Positions 41,263-55,474 of a DNA stretch of 64,000 nt are shown here, one piece after another. This stretch comes from Paraburkholderia sprentiae WSM5005. Its GTDB lineage: Bacteria > Pseudomonadota > Gammaproteobacteria > Burkholderiales > Burkholderiaceae. Position numbers and translations under genes: made by a program. The number at the start of each line of letters is the position of its first letter. Positions within the stretch are counted from its first letter, which is position 1. The notes under the pieces are model-generated. The model ran no database searches, was not told the origin of the DNA, and was given only the letters and a program-made list of their open reading frames with translations. The stretch spans positions 1,178,001-1,242,000 of the forward strand of contig NZ_CP017561.2 of the NCBI RefSeq assembly GCF_001865575.2, given 5' to 3'.

Positions 41263-42720
41263 TCACATCGTCTCCATTTCCCGCATCTGCCCCTGGCCGA
41301 AAAAACGTCCTAACTCCTGAGCCAGTTCGTTGAGCACCCCCATCTCCTTCTGTGAGATGCGGCGCGCCTCCTGGGTGTGCGACCAGTCGCCGTAGAGCAG
41401 CGCGACCGTTTGATCCGTTTCGTCGAGGACCGGCAGCAGCACGAACGCGCGAGCATCGTCGAACGAGCGGCGGAACCACTCCGGCAGCCGCGCGACCATC
41501 TTCGGATCGCGCGCATTCTCGATGAAAATGCCCACCGAGTTCGCGATCGCGAGGTGGAACACGTCGGGCTCGAACGCGGTGTTGAACGTGAGCCGCGGCA
41601 TCGCCGCGTCGATCTTCGGCCCGAGACCCAAACGCGCCTTGAAGGTGCCGTTGCTGTGCTTGACGAACACCACGACGCGCGCGAAGCCAAGGCCCGCGAG
41701 CACGGTCTCCGCTGCCATCGCGAGCGCCGGCGCGAGTGGGCTGCCCTCGGGCAGGTCGCGCAGGTCCTTTACGCCGACCGCGATGCGCGCCTCGGGCGTG
41801 AGCGCCTCGCGCGCGATCGCATCGGCATTCGCGCGCAGCTCGACGATTTCCGCCATCACGCCGTCGCCGCCTTCCTCGCGCGCGAGCGCGACGCTCATCT
41901 GCAGCAGCACCTCGGCATCCGTGTTCAGCGCGCCGCTGAACTCGTGCGCAAGCTCGCCGATGCGTGCCTCGCGTTCCCACTCGGGCATGTTCTGCTGCGT
42001 GAGCACGTCGGCGACCGCGGTCGAGTAATTGGTGATCGCGCGCAGCCACTGCACCTGGCGCGGTTGCGTCACGTCCTGCGGATCGAACTCGCGCATGCCC
42101 GCGCGGATCGTGTCGGGCAGGCGCCAGCGCACGGCGGCTTCGGCGCCGATTTCATCGAACGTGACGCCGAGCACCAGCACGCACGCATCGGCTTCGGGCG
42201 CGCCGGCGTCGATATGGCGGCGAATCTGGTCCCATTCCGCGTCGAGATAGAACACGACGAGCAGCTTGCCGATTTGCCGCATCAGCGTGCAGACCACCGC
42301 TTCCTCGCCGGCGCGCAGGTCGCCGCGCTCGGTCAGCTTGCGCGCGACGCAGCCCGACAGCAGCGTGCGGTTCAGTTCGAGCTTCGCGTCGATGCGGCGC
42401 GGCGCGCTGTGATGAAAGTGATCGACGATCTTCAGACCGACGACCAGATGGCCGACCGCGTCCATGCCGAGCACCATCAGCGCGCGCGACACGGTCGTGA
42501 TGTTGCCGCCGAACGCCATGTACATCGCCGAGTTCGCGAGCCGCAGTACTTTCTGCGTGAGCGCGAAGTCCGACAGCACCACCTGCACGAGGCCGGTGAA
42601 GTCGAGGTCGTCGTTGGTCACTGCCGCCATGGTGGTGCGCAGCGATTGCGACAGCATAGGGAAATCGCCGCGCTCGCTCATTCGCGTCCAGAGCCGGTCG
42701 AGCACTGCCGCCTTTACCAT
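41263..42720 (-). CDS. HDOD-domain protein with C-terminal GAF-like domain
   Basis: A 485-residue cytosolic protein. An HDOD domain fills residues about 15-210 (FPMLSQSLRTTMAAV, ALTQKVLRLANSAMY, SRALMVLGMDAVGHL), and a GAF-like sensor lies in the last third (from about 300, ending LLYGDWSHTQEARRIS and a helical tail). HDOD proteins without an enzymatic domain act as regulators of signalling or stress responses, usually by protein contacts. It is convergent with the first EAL-HDOD gene and co-directional with the GGDEF-EAL gene 95 bases upstream, so it may be its operon partner. Confidence 0.85.
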   Translation of the reverse strand: MVKAAVLDRLWTRMSERGDFPMLSQSLRTTMAAVTNDDLDFTGLVQVVLSDFALTQKVLRLANSAMYMAFGGNITTVSRALMVLGMDAVGHLVVGLKIVDHFHHSAPRRIDAKLELNRTLLSGCVARKLTERGDLRAGEEAVVCTLMRQIGKLLVVFYLDAEWDQIRRHIDAGAPEADACVLVLGVTFDEIGAEAAVRWRLPDTIRAGMREFDPQDVTQPRQVQWLRAITNYSTAVADVLTQQNMPEWEREARIGELAHEFSGALNTDAEVLLQMSVALAREEGGDGVMAEIVELRANADAIAREALTPEARIAVGVKDLRDLPEGSPLAPALAMAAETVLAGLGFARVVVFVKHSNGTFKARLGLGPKIDAAMPRLTFNTAFEPDVFHLAIANSVGIFIENARDPKMVARLPEWFRRSFDDARAFVLLPVLDETDQTVALLYGDWSHTQEARRISQKEMGVLNELAQELGRFFGQGQMREMETM

Positions 42721-42815
42721 GTGAGTCCCGCAAAAGCCATACGTATTCCAGTGAATGCCACGCCGGTCGTGGGCCGGCTTGTTCCGCTGCCTGGGCGCCG
42801 CGTTTGCATCGCCCG

Positions 42816-44630
42816 TTACGCGCCGTGTAGCTGAAGCTCGCGCGTCTCGAAGCGCTGCGCGAGTTCTTCGGACGGCAGCGCCTTGCAGACGAGCCAGCCC
42901 TGAATGTGATCGCAGCCCATCTCGGTGAGCAGCGTGCGTTGCGCTTCTGTTTCGACGCCCTCGGCAACCAGTTCGAGGTCGAGCGTTTGCGCAAGGCCGA
43001 CGACAGCGCTAACGATTGCCTGATCGTTTCGCGAGGTTAGCAGATTCTCGACGAAACTCCGGTCGATCTTGAGCTTCGCGAGCGGAAAACGCTGCAGGTA
43101 CGCGAGGCTCGAATAGCCGGTGCCGAAGTCGTCGACGGCGAAGCGGATGCCCATCGCGGTCAGCTCTTCGAGCAAGGCCTTCGCGTGCGCCGGGTCGTGC
43201 ATCAGCAGACTTTCGGTGATCTCGAACACGAGGCGGCGCGGATCGATGCCGGTCAGCTCGATCGCCTCGCGCACCGAGTCCTTGAAGCGCGGATCGCGAA
43301 ACTGCTGCGGCGATACGTTGACGGCCACGTACTGCAGCGCGATGCCCTTCGCGTCCCACTGGATCAGCTGCATGCACGCGACCTTCAGCACCCAGTTGCC
43401 GAGGAAGTTGATGAGCCCGATCGACTCGGCGAGCGGAATGAACATCGACGGCGGCACGAGGCCATGCACCGGATGCGTCCAGCGGATCAACGCCTCGACA
43501 CCGACCACGCCCCGCGTGCGGCTGCTCGTGATCGGCTGGAAGTGTAGCGAAAACTCGCCGTTGCGTACGCCGTCGTAGAGGTCGGCCTCCAGCTTCAGGC
43601 GCTCGGCGTCGGCCGGGTTGTCGTCGGGCACGTAGAACGCGAGCGTGTTGCCGCCCGCGGCCTTCGCCTGCAACAGCGCGTGGTCGGCCCAGCGCAGCAG
43701 GTGCGTGTCGTGGCCGCCGGTGTCGTTGGCGTGGCGCACGTCCGGGTACAGCGCGATGCCGATGCTGGCCGACAGGTGCACCTGCTGACCCTTGAACACG
43801 TACGGCTGCTGGATCGCGGTGAGCAGACGCCGCGCCAGCGCTTCCGCGGTGGCCGCCGCGTCGGTACGGCTCGCGGCCGGCTTCACGAGGATGGCGAACT
43901 CGTCGCTCGCGACGCGCGCGATCGTTTCGTTCGGGCTCGTCATGTTCAACAGGCGCCGCGACGTGTCACGCAGCATCTCGTCGCCGGCGTCGTAGCCCAG
44001 CGCGCGGTTCACGCGCTGATAGTCGTCCAGATCGAGCAGCAGCAACGCGACCGGCGTGCCGTGCGCGTCGGCCTTCTGTTGCGCGTCGAGCAACGCGTGC
44101 AGCAAACCCGACTGGTTCGGCAGGCTGGTCAGCCGGTCCAGATGCAACGCCTGGGTCAGGCGCTCTTCGGTGGCGCGCCACGACGACACGTCGAAGCCGG
44201 CGATCGCATAGCCGTCGACGCCGTCGTGGCTGCTGCGCACGACGCGCAGCTCGACCGTGATCGGGTAGGTCAGCGACTTGACGAGCCCGAGCGTCGCTTT
44301 TTCGACGTTGCCCGAGGCCGCCGCTTGCTTGAGCAGCGCGTCGAGGCGCGGCACGTCGGCGGGCGCAACCAGATCGTGCAGCGTGGCGGTTTTGAGGTAC
44401 TCGCGGTGATAGCCGATGAAGCGCAGGCTCGCGTCGGACACGTAGATGAAGCGCAACGCATCGTCGACGTGCGCGAGCAGGTCGACCGCGCCGACCACCT
44501 GTTCCAGCGGGGGCGTGCGGTTCGCGCTGCTCGGTCGCTCGTCGTCCGCGCGCCGGCCGAACGCTCGCAGCCGGTCCATGACCGTGCGCAAGGAGCCCCG
44601 GCGGGGCGCGGTGATCGTGTTCGCTTCCAT
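42816..44630 (-). CDS. PAS-GGDEF-EAL cyclic-di-GMP phosphodiesterase
   Basis: A 604-residue protein with a PAS-type sensor (about 45-160), a GGDEF domain (165-330) and an EAL domain (345-595). The GGDEF motif is changed to ASDEF and no RxxD inhibitory site precedes it, so cyclase activity is unlikely; it may bind GTP and control the EAL domain. The EAL domain keeps GVEALIRW, AVNVSP, EITES, DDFGTGYSS, KIDRSF and AEGVET, all needed for catalysis, so it should hydrolyse cyclic di-GMP. No membrane segment is seen. ATG 44630 is preferred over a TTG at 44645. Confidence 0.92.
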   Translation of the reverse strand: MEANTITAPRRGSLRTVMDRLRAFGRRADDERPSSANRTPPLEQVVGAVDLLAHVDDALRFIYVSDASLRFIGYHREYLKTATLHDLVAPADVPRLDALLKQAAASGNVEKATLGLVKSLTYPITVELRVVRSSHDGVDGYAIAGFDVSSWRATEERLTQALHLDRLTSLPNQSGLLHALLDAQQKADAHGTPVALLLLDLDDYQRVNRALGYDAGDEMLRDTSRRLLNMTSPNETIARVASDEFAILVKPAASRTDAAATAEALARRLLTAIQQPYVFKGQQVHLSASIGIALYPDVRHANDTGGHDTHLLRWADHALLQAKAAGGNTLAFYVPDDNPADAERLKLEADLYDGVRNGEFSLHFQPITSSRTRGVVGVEALIRWTHPVHGLVPPSMFIPLAESIGLINFLGNWVLKVACMQLIQWDAKGIALQYVAVNVSPQQFRDPRFKDSVREAIELTGIDPRRLVFEITESLLMHDPAHAKALLEELTAMGIRFAVDDFGTGYSSLAYLQRFPLAKLKIDRSFVENLLTSRNDQAIVSAVVGLAQTLDLELVAEGVETEAQRTLLTEMGCDHIQGWLVCKALPSEELAQRFETRELQLHGA

Positions 44631-44919
44631 ATGTGTGGCTGGCAACCTGGGTTCGTCCGGCGGGCGGGGCTGCTTGTCCGCCGGTCCGGGCGGCCGGCAG
44701 ATAGCAGGCCACCCTATCAGAACGAGATAACGACGCGTGCGGGAAAATCTTTAGCGGCCCGCGGAGAAAAACATCGGGTAAGGGACGCTCGGCGCCGTCG
44801 CCGGGACGATTCGGTTAAAGTGACGCCGCTTCGCGGCCGTTAATATGGCGGTCTCCCTTATACCGCGACGCTGACGGCGCCGCGCAGCGTAGACTTTCCG
44901 AACCTTGCACCGATGATCC

Positions 44920-46284
44920 ATGTCTGAACGCCCCGTCGTCAGGTCCGCCAGATCTCCACGGCCCATCCCGCGGGACGTCGAGGTGCGTGATGCATTCGCC
45001 GGCTCGTCGGCCGGCTATGCTGAGCACGAGCACCCGGACCTGGCCGCGCAATACGTCTATGTCGGTCGCCAGCCGATTCTCGATCGCGACGGCGCGCTCC
45101 ATGCCTACGAGCTGCTGTTTCGTGCCGGAACGTACAACTACGCCGAAATCAGCGACGACGCGCAGGCCACCGCGCAGGTGGTCGCGCGCACGATCGGCGG
45201 AATCGGCGTGCCGGCCGTGCTCGGCCAGCATCGCGGCTTCGTCAATATCGATCGCGCGCTGCTCTTTAGCGACATCGTCCATTTGATGCCGCCCGAGCGC
45301 TTCGTGCTCGAAATCCTCGAAACCGTGCACTACGACGCCTCGCTCGCGCGGCGTCTGCACGAACTGCGCCGCGCCGGCTTCCAGGTTGCGCTCGACGACG
45401 TGCACGATCTGTCCGACGAGCTGAGCGCGATGCTGCCATACGCCGACATCGTCAAGATCGACTTCCTGCAGACGCCGCGCCGCACGGTCGCGAAGCTCGC
45501 AGCGATGCTGCGCGCCCACGGCAAGACGCTGCTCGCCGAAAAGGTCGAGACGCGCGAGGACTTCGCGCTCGCCCACCAACTCGGCTTCGATCTGTTCCAG
45601 GGCTACTTCTTCGCGCGGCCGCAGGTGCTGGCCGCGCCGCGCAACCGCTCGTTGCGCCCGGGCCTGTTGCGGCTGCTCGCGCTGCTCTCGCGCGACGCCG
45701 GCATCGTCGAGCTCGAGGCGGAGCTGAAGTTGAACCCAGGCGTGGTCGTGCAACTGCTGCGGCTCGTCAATTCGAGCGCATTCGGCCTCGGGCGCAACAT
45801 CGCGTCGCTGCGCGAGGCGATCATCGCGACCGGCACGCGGCAGATCGCGCGCTGGGCGCAGCTGTTGCTGTACGCGGACACGGGCGAACTGCCGTGGCGT
45901 GCCGATCCGCTCGTGCATCTGGCCGCGACGCGCTCGCGTTTCATGGAGCTTGCCGCGAACTGGCTGCGTCCGGCCGACAGCGAATTCGCCGACGCCGCAT
46001 TCATGACCGGGATTTTTTCGCTCGTGCACATCGTGCTCGACAGCACACCCGATGCGGTGCTCGAAAAGCTCGGCCTCGCGCCGCAGATCTGCGAGGCGAT
46101 CGTCGCGCGCAAGGGCGAGCTGGGCGCGCTGCTGCTGATCGCCGAGGTCGCGGGCGAGGGCGGCGACGCCGCGCCGGTCGCGAGGGCGGCGGGCTTCCCG
46201 GCGCTGACGCCCGACGTGATGTCGGAGCTGAACCTGTCGGCGGCGGCGTGGTTCGGCGCGCACGTGGCGGAGTCGGGCGTTTGA
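44920..46284 (+). CDS. EAL-HDOD signalling protein, paralogue
   Basis: A 454-residue YuxH-type protein with an EAL-like domain (about 45-255) and an HDOD domain (255-440), homologous over its full length to the protein at 39789 (compare DLFQGYFFARPQ with DRFQGYYFAHAQ). EAL reads ELL (YELLFR), as in most YuxH-type proteins, and the EGVET position is EKVET, so activity is doubtful. It diverges from the GGDEF-EAL gene with a 290-base gap that should hold both promoters. Its role may be to relay c-di-GMP status, which is inference. Confidence 0.86.
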   Translation: MSERPVVRSARSPRPIPRDVEVRDAFAGSSAGYAEHEHPDLAAQYVYVGRQPILDRDGALHAYELLFRAGTYNYAEISDDAQATAQVVARTIGGIGVPAVLGQHRGFVNIDRALLFSDIVHLMPPERFVLEILETVHYDASLARRLHELRRAGFQVALDDVHDLSDELSAMLPYADIVKIDFLQTPRRTVAKLAAMLRAHGKTLLAEKVETREDFALAHQLGFDLFQGYFFARPQVLAAPRNRSLRPGLLRLLALLSRDAGIVELEAELKLNPGVVVQLLRLVNSSAFGLGRNIASLREAIIATGTRQIARWAQLLLYADTGELPWRADPLVHLAATRSRFMELAANWLRPADSEFADAAFMTGIFSLVHIVLDSTPDAVLEKLGLAPQICEAIVARKGELGALLLIAEVAGEGGDAAPVARAAGFPALTPDVMSELNLSAAAWFGAHVAESGV

Positions 46285-46453
46285 CGCGCTGAGCTCGCGC
46301 CGCATGCTTGCGATTCGCTTGTGATCCGGACGGCGACTGACGCCGCGCGCGCATCCGTGATCCAATAGCAAGCTCAGCGACGGCCCGCGAGGCCGGCCGA
46401 AGCTGTATCCGATTGACCGGATCAAACGCGTGCGCTCACGCATGGAGAAGCAG

Positions 46454-47017
46454 ATGAAGACAAAACACATACCGGCAGCACTGGCAGCCGTCATGGCGTT
46501 CGGATTCGCAATGCATTCGCCGCTCGCTTGCGCAACCCTGAAGCCCGGCGACGTGGCACCGACGTTTACCGCCGAGGCCTCGCTCGGCGGCAAGACCTAC
46601 ACGTATTCGCTTGGCGACGAACTGAAGAAAGGCCCGGTCGTGCTGTACTTCTATCCGGCCGCGTTCACGAAGGGCTGCACGATCGAGGCGCACCAGTTCG
46701 CCGATGCGGTCGACGAGTACAAGAAATACGGCGCGTCGGTGATCGGCGTGTCGCACGACAACATCGATACGCTGACGAAGTTTTCGGTCAGCGAATGCCG
46801 CAGCAAATTCCCGGTCGCGGCCGACGCCGACGCGAAGGTGATCGGCGCGTACGACGCGGGCATGCCGATGAAGGCCGGCATGGCGAACCGCGTGTCTTAC
46901 GTGATTTCGCCCGACGGCAAGATCATCTACGAGTACACGAGCCTGTCGCCCGAAAAGCATGTCGAGAACACGCTGAACGCGCTCAAGCAGTGGGCGGCCG
47001 CGCATAAGGGTCAATGA
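46454..47017 (+). CDS. Exported AhpC/TSA-type peroxiredoxin
   Basis: A 187-residue thiol peroxidase of the AhpC/TSA-BCP group with a signal peptide (cleavage around residue 27, LACA-T), so it acts in the periplasm, unlike ordinary BCP. The peroxidatic cysteine is C75 in the motif YPAAFTKGCTIEA, and a further cysteine in VSECRSKFP could resolve the sulfenic acid. The ATG at 46454 has GGAGA six bases before. It reduces peroxides with electrons from an unknown periplasmic donor. It is followed by an unrelated small membrane-protein gene. Confidence 0.9.
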   Translation: MKTKHIPAALAAVMAFGFAMHSPLACATLKPGDVAPTFTAEASLGGKTYTYSLGDELKKGPVVLYFYPAAFTKGCTIEAHQFADAVDEYKKYGASVIGVSHDNIDTLTKFSVSECRSKFPVAADADAKVIGAYDAGMPMKAGMANRVSYVISPDGKIIYEYTSLSPEKHVENTLNALKQWAAAHKGQ

Positions 47018-47091
47018 AGGGCCGCGTGTGCCGCGTGTGGCATCGCGTATCGCCTGTGCCAGGCTAGAACCTTTCACCGGATGAGCTTGCC

Positions 47092-47556
47092 ATGCCGATT
47101 GTCGTTGCGTTGATTGCGCTAATCGCGCTGGGGTACGGCGCCGTGCGCGCCTTTGATGCGCTGCGAGCCGTTTTCGGGCTGGCGGTGGCCGAGGGCGTCG
47201 CCGTGCTGGTTGCGTTGCTGATCGCCGGTGCGCTCGCGTACTGGCGGCAGCGCCGCCGCGAAGTCGCGCCGAACGTGCGCGACGGCGACTGGACGCACGA
47301 GCTGAAGGGCAGTTGGGGCTCGGTGCGGCTCGCGGCGGCCAAGCGGTTCTGTGAGATTCGCGTCGGCGACCAGCAGGGCGCGTACATCTTTGCCGATCTG
47401 CTCGGCGCCGAAGCACAGGGCCGCGACGCGCAGGCGCGGCTCGCGCTGAAGGTCAGGGACACACGGCACGGCGAGTGGCTCGTGCCGATGCCGAACGAAC
47501 GGATGGCGCGCCAATGGCAGCGGATTTTCTCGCTGGCCATCGAGCAGAAGCTGTGA
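47092..47556 (+). CDS. Small membrane protein of unknown function
   Basis: A 154-residue protein with two hydrophobic helices (residues about 2-20 and 30-50) and a basic RQRRREV stretch, then a soluble cytoplasmic domain of about 100 residues with no recognised motif. It begins 75 bases after the peroxiredoxin and may be co-transcribed with it. It ends 17 bases before the converging mdtC stop, with no evident terminator in the gap. Confidence 0.65.
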   Translation: MPIVVALIALIALGYGAVRAFDALRAVFGLAVAEGVAVLVALLIAGALAYWRQRRREVAPNVRDGDWTHELKGSWGSVRLAAAKRFCEIRVGDQQGAYIFADLLGAEAQGRDAQARLALKVRDTRHGEWLVPMPNERMARQWQRIFSLAIEQKL

Positions 47557-47573
47557 GCGCCACCGCCTCTGCA

Positions 47574-50900
<3,327 letters not shown>

Positions 50901-50903
50901 CGC

Positions 50904-53900
50904 TCAGTTCCCTGCATCGGTGGCGGGGGGCGTGGCGCTACCGGACGAATCGCCGCGGTGAAAGCGCTCGCGCAGCCGACGGCCGAGCGAATCGAACGCG
51001 AGATAGATCACCGGCGTCGTGAACAGCGTCAGCAGCTGGCTCACGATCAGACCGCCGGCGATCGCGATACCGAGCGGACGGCGCAGCTCCGAACCCGCGC
51101 CGGTGCCGAGCATCAGCGGCAATGCGCCGAGCAGCGCGGCGAGCGTGGTCATCAGGATCGGCCGGAAGCGCAGCAGACACGCCTGGAAGATCGCCTCGCG
51201 CGGCGGCTTGCCTTCCTCGCGCTCGGCATAGAGCGCGAAGTCGATCATCATGATCGCGTTCTTCTTCACGATACCGATCAGCAGCACGATGCCGATGATG
51301 CCGATGATGTCGAGATCGTGGCCGGTGATCAGCAGCGCGAGCAGCGCGCCGACACCGGCCGACGGCAGCGTCGACAGAATCGTGATCGGATGGATGAAGC
51401 TCTCGTACAGCACGCCGAGCACGATATACATCGTGATGATCGCCGCGAGGATCAGGAACAGCTCGTTCGCGAGCGACGCCTGGAACGCGAGCGCCGCGCC
51501 CTGGAAGCGCGTCTGGAACGACGCGGGCAGGCCGACGTCCTTTTCGGCCTGCTGGATCGCCTTCACGGCCGCGCCGAGCGACGAACCCGGCGCGAGGTTG
51601 AACGACACGGTGGTGGCGGGGAACTGGCTCAGGTGCGTGACCAGCAGCGGCGCGGGCCGCTCGATGAACTTCGCGATCGACGACAACGGCACCTGGCCGC
51701 CCGTCGACGTGGAAGAGGGCAGGTAGATCGAGTTCAGCGACGTGGTGTAGTGCTGCATCGTCGGCTGCGCTTCGAGAATCACGCGGTACTGGTTCGACTG
51801 CGTGAAGATCGTCGAAATGATGCGCTGGCCGAACGCGTCGTACAACGCGCTGTCGATCGTGGCCGGCGTGATGCCGAAGCGCGCCGCGGTCGCTCGGTCG
51901 ATGTCGATGAACACCGAGCGGCCGTTGTCCTGCAGATTGGTTGCGACGTCGGCGAGCTCGGGCGACTGCTTGAGCCGCTCGACCAGCTTCGGCACCCACG
52001 TCGTGAATTCGCCGATGTTCGGATCGGTCAGCATGAACTGATACTGCGTCGGGCTCACGGTCGAGTCGATCGTCAGGTCCTGCACCGGCTGCATGTACAG
52101 CGACGCGCCCGGAATGTGCGCGACGTCTTTCTGCAACTGGCGGATCACGTCGCTCGCGGTGTTGCTGCGGTCGTCGCGCGGCTTCAGGTTGATCAGCATG
52201 CGGCCGCTGTTCAGCGTGATGTTGCTGCCGTCCACGCCGATGAACGAGGTCAGGCTTTCGACGTCCGGGTTCTTCAGGATCTGGTCGGCGAGCGCCTGCT
52301 GACGCTCGGCCATCGACGCGAACGACACCGACTGCGGCATCTGCGTGATCGCCTGGATCACGCCGGTGTCCTGCACCGGGAAGAAGCCTTTCGGCACGAC
52401 CACGTACAGCAGGCCGGTCAGCACGAGAGTGAGCAGCGCCACGACCAGCGTGGCGCGTTGACGGTTCAGCACCCACGTGAGCGCGACCGCGTAGCGCGCG
52501 ATCACCCAGTCGATCGCGCGGTGCGCCTTCGCCTCGAAGCGGTGGCTGTCGTGCGGCGGCGTGTGGCGCAACAGCTTCGCGCACATCATCGGCACCAGCG
52601 TCAGCGACACGATCGCCGAAATGACGATCGTCACCGCCAGCGTGATCGCGAATTCATGGAACAGGCGTCCGACCACGTCGCCCATGAAGAGCAGCGGAAT
52701 CAGCACCGCGATCAGCGAGACCGTCAGCGAAATGATCGTGAAGCCGATCTGCTTCGAGCCTTTCAGCGCGGCTTCGAGCGCCGTTTCGCCTTCCTCGACA
52801 TAGCGTGCGATGTTCTCGATCATCACGATCGCGTCGTCGACGACGAAGCCGGTGGCGATGGTCAGCGCCATCAGCGACAGGTTGTCGAGCGAGAAGCCGC
52901 ACAGGTACATCACGGCGAGCGTGCCGATCAGCGACAGCGGCACCGACAGACTCGGAATGATCGTCGCGTAGACGTTGGCGAGGAACAGGTACATCACGAG
53001 CACGACCAGCACGACCGACATCGCCAGTTCGAACTGCACGTCGCGCACCGACGCGCGAATCGTCGTGGTGCGGTCGGTGACGACCTGCACGTCGAGCGCG
53101 GCGGGCAACGACTGCTGCAACTGCGGCAACAGCGCCTTGATGCTGTCGACCACCTGGATCACGTTCGCGCCCGGCTGGCGCTGCACGTTCAGGATGATCG
53201 CGGGCGTGTTGTCGACCCACGCGCCGAGCTTCGTATTCTCCGGTCCCGACACGATGCTCGCGACGTCGGTCAGCATCACCGGACGCCCGTTCTTGTACGC
53301 GACCACGGCGCCCTTGTACTCGTCGGCGTCGGTCAGCTGGTCGTTCGAGTTGATCGTGTAGTTGCGCGTCGGGCCGTCGAAATTGCCCTTCGGGGTGTTG
53401 ACGTTCAGGTTCGAGATCGTGGTGCGCAGGTCGTCGAGATTCAGGCCGTACGCGGCGAGCGCGCGCGGGTTCGCCTGAATGCGGATCGCCGGGCGCTGGC
53501 CGCCCGACAGGCTCACCAGACCCACGCCCGCCACCTGCGAGATCTTCTGCGCAAGACGCGTGTCGGCGAGATCCTGCACCTGCGTGAGCGGCAGCGTCTT
53601 CGACGTGATCGCGAGCGTGATGATCGGCGCATCGGCCGGGTTGACCTTCGCGTAGATCGGCGGCGCGGGCAGGTCGGACGGCAGCAGGTTGCCCGCCGCG
53701 TTGATCGCCGCCTGGACTTCCTGCTCGGCGATGTCGAGCGGCAGGTCGAGGCTGAACTGCAGCGTGATGATCGACGAGCCGGCCGAGCTTTGCGACGACA
53801 TCTGGTTCAGCGACGGCATCTGCCCGAACTGCCGTTCCAGCGGCGCCGTCACGGACGAGGTCATTACGTCCGGGCTCGCGCCCGGATAGAAGGTCTGCAC

Positions 53901-54038
53901 CTGGATCGTCGGATAGTCGACCTCGGGCAGCGCGGAAAGCGGCAAAAAGCGCAGCGCGACGAGGCCGACCAGCATGATCGCCGCCATCAGCAGCGCGGTG
54001 CCGACGGGACGCAGAATAAAAGCGCGGGATGGATTCAT
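50904..54038 (-). CDS. mdtB: RND efflux transporter subunit, MdtB/MuxB type
   Basis: A 1044-residue RND pump subunit of normal length, second of the two transporter genes. It begins [25 protein letters not shown] and has the TM4 motif [10 protein letters not shown] with the relay Asp residues. It pairs with MdtC to form a drug/bile-salt/novobiocin-type exporter in E. coli; the substrate here is unknown. It starts 23 bases after mdtA and is followed by mdtC after three bases. A very long antisense ORF over it is an artefact of codon composition. Confidence 0.94.
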   Translation of the reverse strand: MNPSRAFILRPVGTALLMAAIMLVGLVALRFLPLSALPEVDYPTIQVQTFYPGASPDVMTSSVTAPLERQFGQMPSLNQMSSQSSAGSSIITLQFSLDLPLDIAEQEVQAAINAAGNLLPSDLPAPPIYAKVNPADAPIITLAITSKTLPLTQVQDLADTRLAQKISQVAGVGLVSLSGGQRPAIRIQANPRALAAYGLNLDDLRTTISNLNVNTPKGNFDGPTRNYTINSNDQLTDADEYKGAVVAYKNGRPVMLTDVASIVSGPENTKLGAWVDNTPAIILNVQRQPGANVIQVVDSIKALLPQLQQSLPAALDVQVVTDRTTTIRASVRDVQFELAMSVVLVVLVMYLFLANVYATIIPSLSVPLSLIGTLAVMYLCGFSLDNLSLMALTIATGFVVDDAIVMIENIARYVEEGETALEAALKGSKQIGFTIISLTVSLIAVLIPLLFMGDVVGRLFHEFAITLAVTIVISAIVSLTLVPMMCAKLLRHTPPHDSHRFEAKAHRAIDWVIARYAVALTWVLNRQRATLVVALLTLVLTGLLYVVVPKGFFPVQDTGVIQAITQMPQSVSFASMAERQQALADQILKNPDVESLTSFIGVDGSNITLNSGRMLINLKPRDDRSNTASDVIRQLQKDVAHIPGASLYMQPVQDLTIDSTVSPTQYQFMLTDPNIGEFTTWVPKLVERLKQSPELADVATNLQDNGRSVFIDIDRATAARFGITPATIDSALYDAFGQRIISTIFTQSNQYRVILEAQPTMQHYTTSLNSIYLPSSTSTGGQVPLSSIAKFIERPAPLLVTHLSQFPATTVSFNLAPGSSLGAAVKAIQQAEKDVGLPASFQTRFQGAALAFQASLANELFLILAAIITMYIVLGVLYESFIHPITILSTLPSAGVGALLALLITGHDLDIIGIIGIVLLIGIVKKNAIMMIDFALYAEREEGKPPREAIFQACLLRFRPILMTTLAALLGALPLMLGTGAGSELRRPLGIAIAGGLIVSQLLTLFTTPVIYLAFDSLGRRLRERFHRGDSSGSATPPATDAGN

Positions 54039-54061
54039 GCGGTAAGTGCCGTGCCTTTACC

Positions 54062-55441
54062 TTATTGCGATGCTTGCGACGCGTGCCGGCCGTGATGCGC
54101 GCGCGCGCCCGAGGCGCTCGCCGGGGCGCTCGCGCCGTGCGCGGCGGATGCGCCACGCGGCCGCTCGGCCGGGATGGTGATCTTCGCGCCTTCGCGCAGC
54201 CGGTCCGAACCGTCGATCACGACGCGCTCGCCGACCGCGAGGCCCGACTGGATGCTGGTGCGCTCGCCGTCGACCGGGCCGACCTTGACCTGGCGCACGG
54301 TCACCGTGTTGTCGGGCTTCACGACGTACACGAAGGTCCCCATCGAGCCGTTGAGCACCGCCGAGGTCGGCACGATCACCGCGTTCCTGATGGTATCGAC
54401 GAGCAGCCGCGTGTTGACGAACTGGTTCGGGAACAAGCCGTTGTCCTTGTTCTCGAAGATCGCGCGCAGCTTGATGGTGCCGGTGGTCGTGTCGATCTGG
54501 TTGTCCATCGTTTTCAGCGAGCCGACTTCGAGCGGGTGGGTGTTGCTGCGGTCGTACGCGGTGGCCGAAAGCTGCTCGCCATTCCGCGTGTGCTGGATGA
54601 TCTGCTGCAGGTTGTCTTCCGAGGTCGTGAAGACCACGCTGATCGGATCGAGCTGCGTAATCACGACGATGCCGTTCGTGAGGCCCGAGGTCACGTAGTT
54701 GCCCGGGTCGACCTGGCGCAGACCGACGCGTCCCGACACCGGCGCGGTGATGCGCGCGTAGACGAGGTCGAGCTTGAAGCTGTCGACGTTCGCCTGGTCG
54801 GCCTTGACGGTGCCCTCGTATTGCCGCACCAGCGAGGCCTGCGTGTCGACCTGCTGGCTCGCGATCGAGTCCTGCGCGAGCAGCGTCTGATAGCGCTTCA
54901 GATCGAGACGCGCGGTGGCGAGCAGCGCCTGGTCGCGCACCAGCGTGCCCTCGGCGTTGCGCAGCGAAATCTCATACGGGCGCGGGTCGATCTGGGCCAG
55001 CACGTCGCCCTTCTTGACCATCTGGCCTTCCTTGAAATAGACATCCTGCAGCACGCCGCTCAACTGCGGCAGCACGGTGACGGTGGCGAGCGGCGTGACC
55101 GTGCCGAGCGCGGTCAGCACGACCGGCATCTCGCCCTGCGTCGCGGCGGCGACGTGCACCGGCTGCGCCATGTTGGCCATCGCGTTCGGACCGCCGCGGC
55201 CGAAGCGGCCGCCGCGCGCGCCGCTCGCGCCAGCCGGCGCGCTGGCGCCGCTGCCGGCTCCGCCCCACGGATGCCAGCGCCACAGCACGACGCCGAGCAC
55301 GACCAGCGCCGCGACGATCAGCGCGATAGTACGGCCTCGGTGGCGTTTCACCGCGCCGGGCGCGCCCGCTTGCGGATCGCTCGCGGATGGCTGGGAAGCG
55401 GCAGGGCGTTGGGTTTCCGGGTGCTTTTGTTGTTCGTCCAT
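54062..55441 (-). CDS. mdtA: RND efflux membrane-fusion protein, MdtA type
   Basis: The periplasmic adaptor of the MdtABC pump, 459 residues from the ATG at 55441. One N-terminal membrane anchor (IALIVAALVVLGVVLW) is followed by a Gly/Ala-rich linker, then the beta-barrel, lipoyl and alpha-hairpin domains (GTVTPLATVTVLPQLSGVL, VKKGDVLAQIDPRPYE, RITAPVSGRVGLRQVDPGNYV). A longer frame reaches 55558, but it would read through a 21-bp inverted repeat, so the downstream ATG is preferred. The C-terminus is rich in Ser, Ala and His. It is the first gene of the operon. Confidence 0.92.
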   Translation of the reverse strand: MDEQQKHPETQRPAASQPSASDPQAGAPGAVKRHRGRTIALIVAALVVLGVVLWRWHPWGGAGSGASAPAGASGARGGRFGRGGPNAMANMAQPVHVAAATQGEMPVVLTALGTVTPLATVTVLPQLSGVLQDVYFKEGQMVKKGDVLAQIDPRPYEISLRNAEGTLVRDQALLATARLDLKRYQTLLAQDSIASQQVDTQASLVRQYEGTVKADQANVDSFKLDLVYARITAPVSGRVGLRQVDPGNYVTSGLTNGIVVITQLDPISVVFTTSEDNLQQIIQHTRNGEQLSATAYDRSNTHPLEVGSLKTMDNQIDTTTGTIKLRAIFENKDNGLFPNQFVNTRLLVDTIRNAVIVPTSAVLNGSMGTFVYVVKPDNTVTVRQVKVGPVDGERTSIQSGLAVGERVVIDGSDRLREGAKITIPAERPRGASAAHGASAPASASGARAHHGRHASQASQ

Positions 55442-55474
55442 CGGTTCGGTCAGGTGGCTGGCTTTATGATGTGA

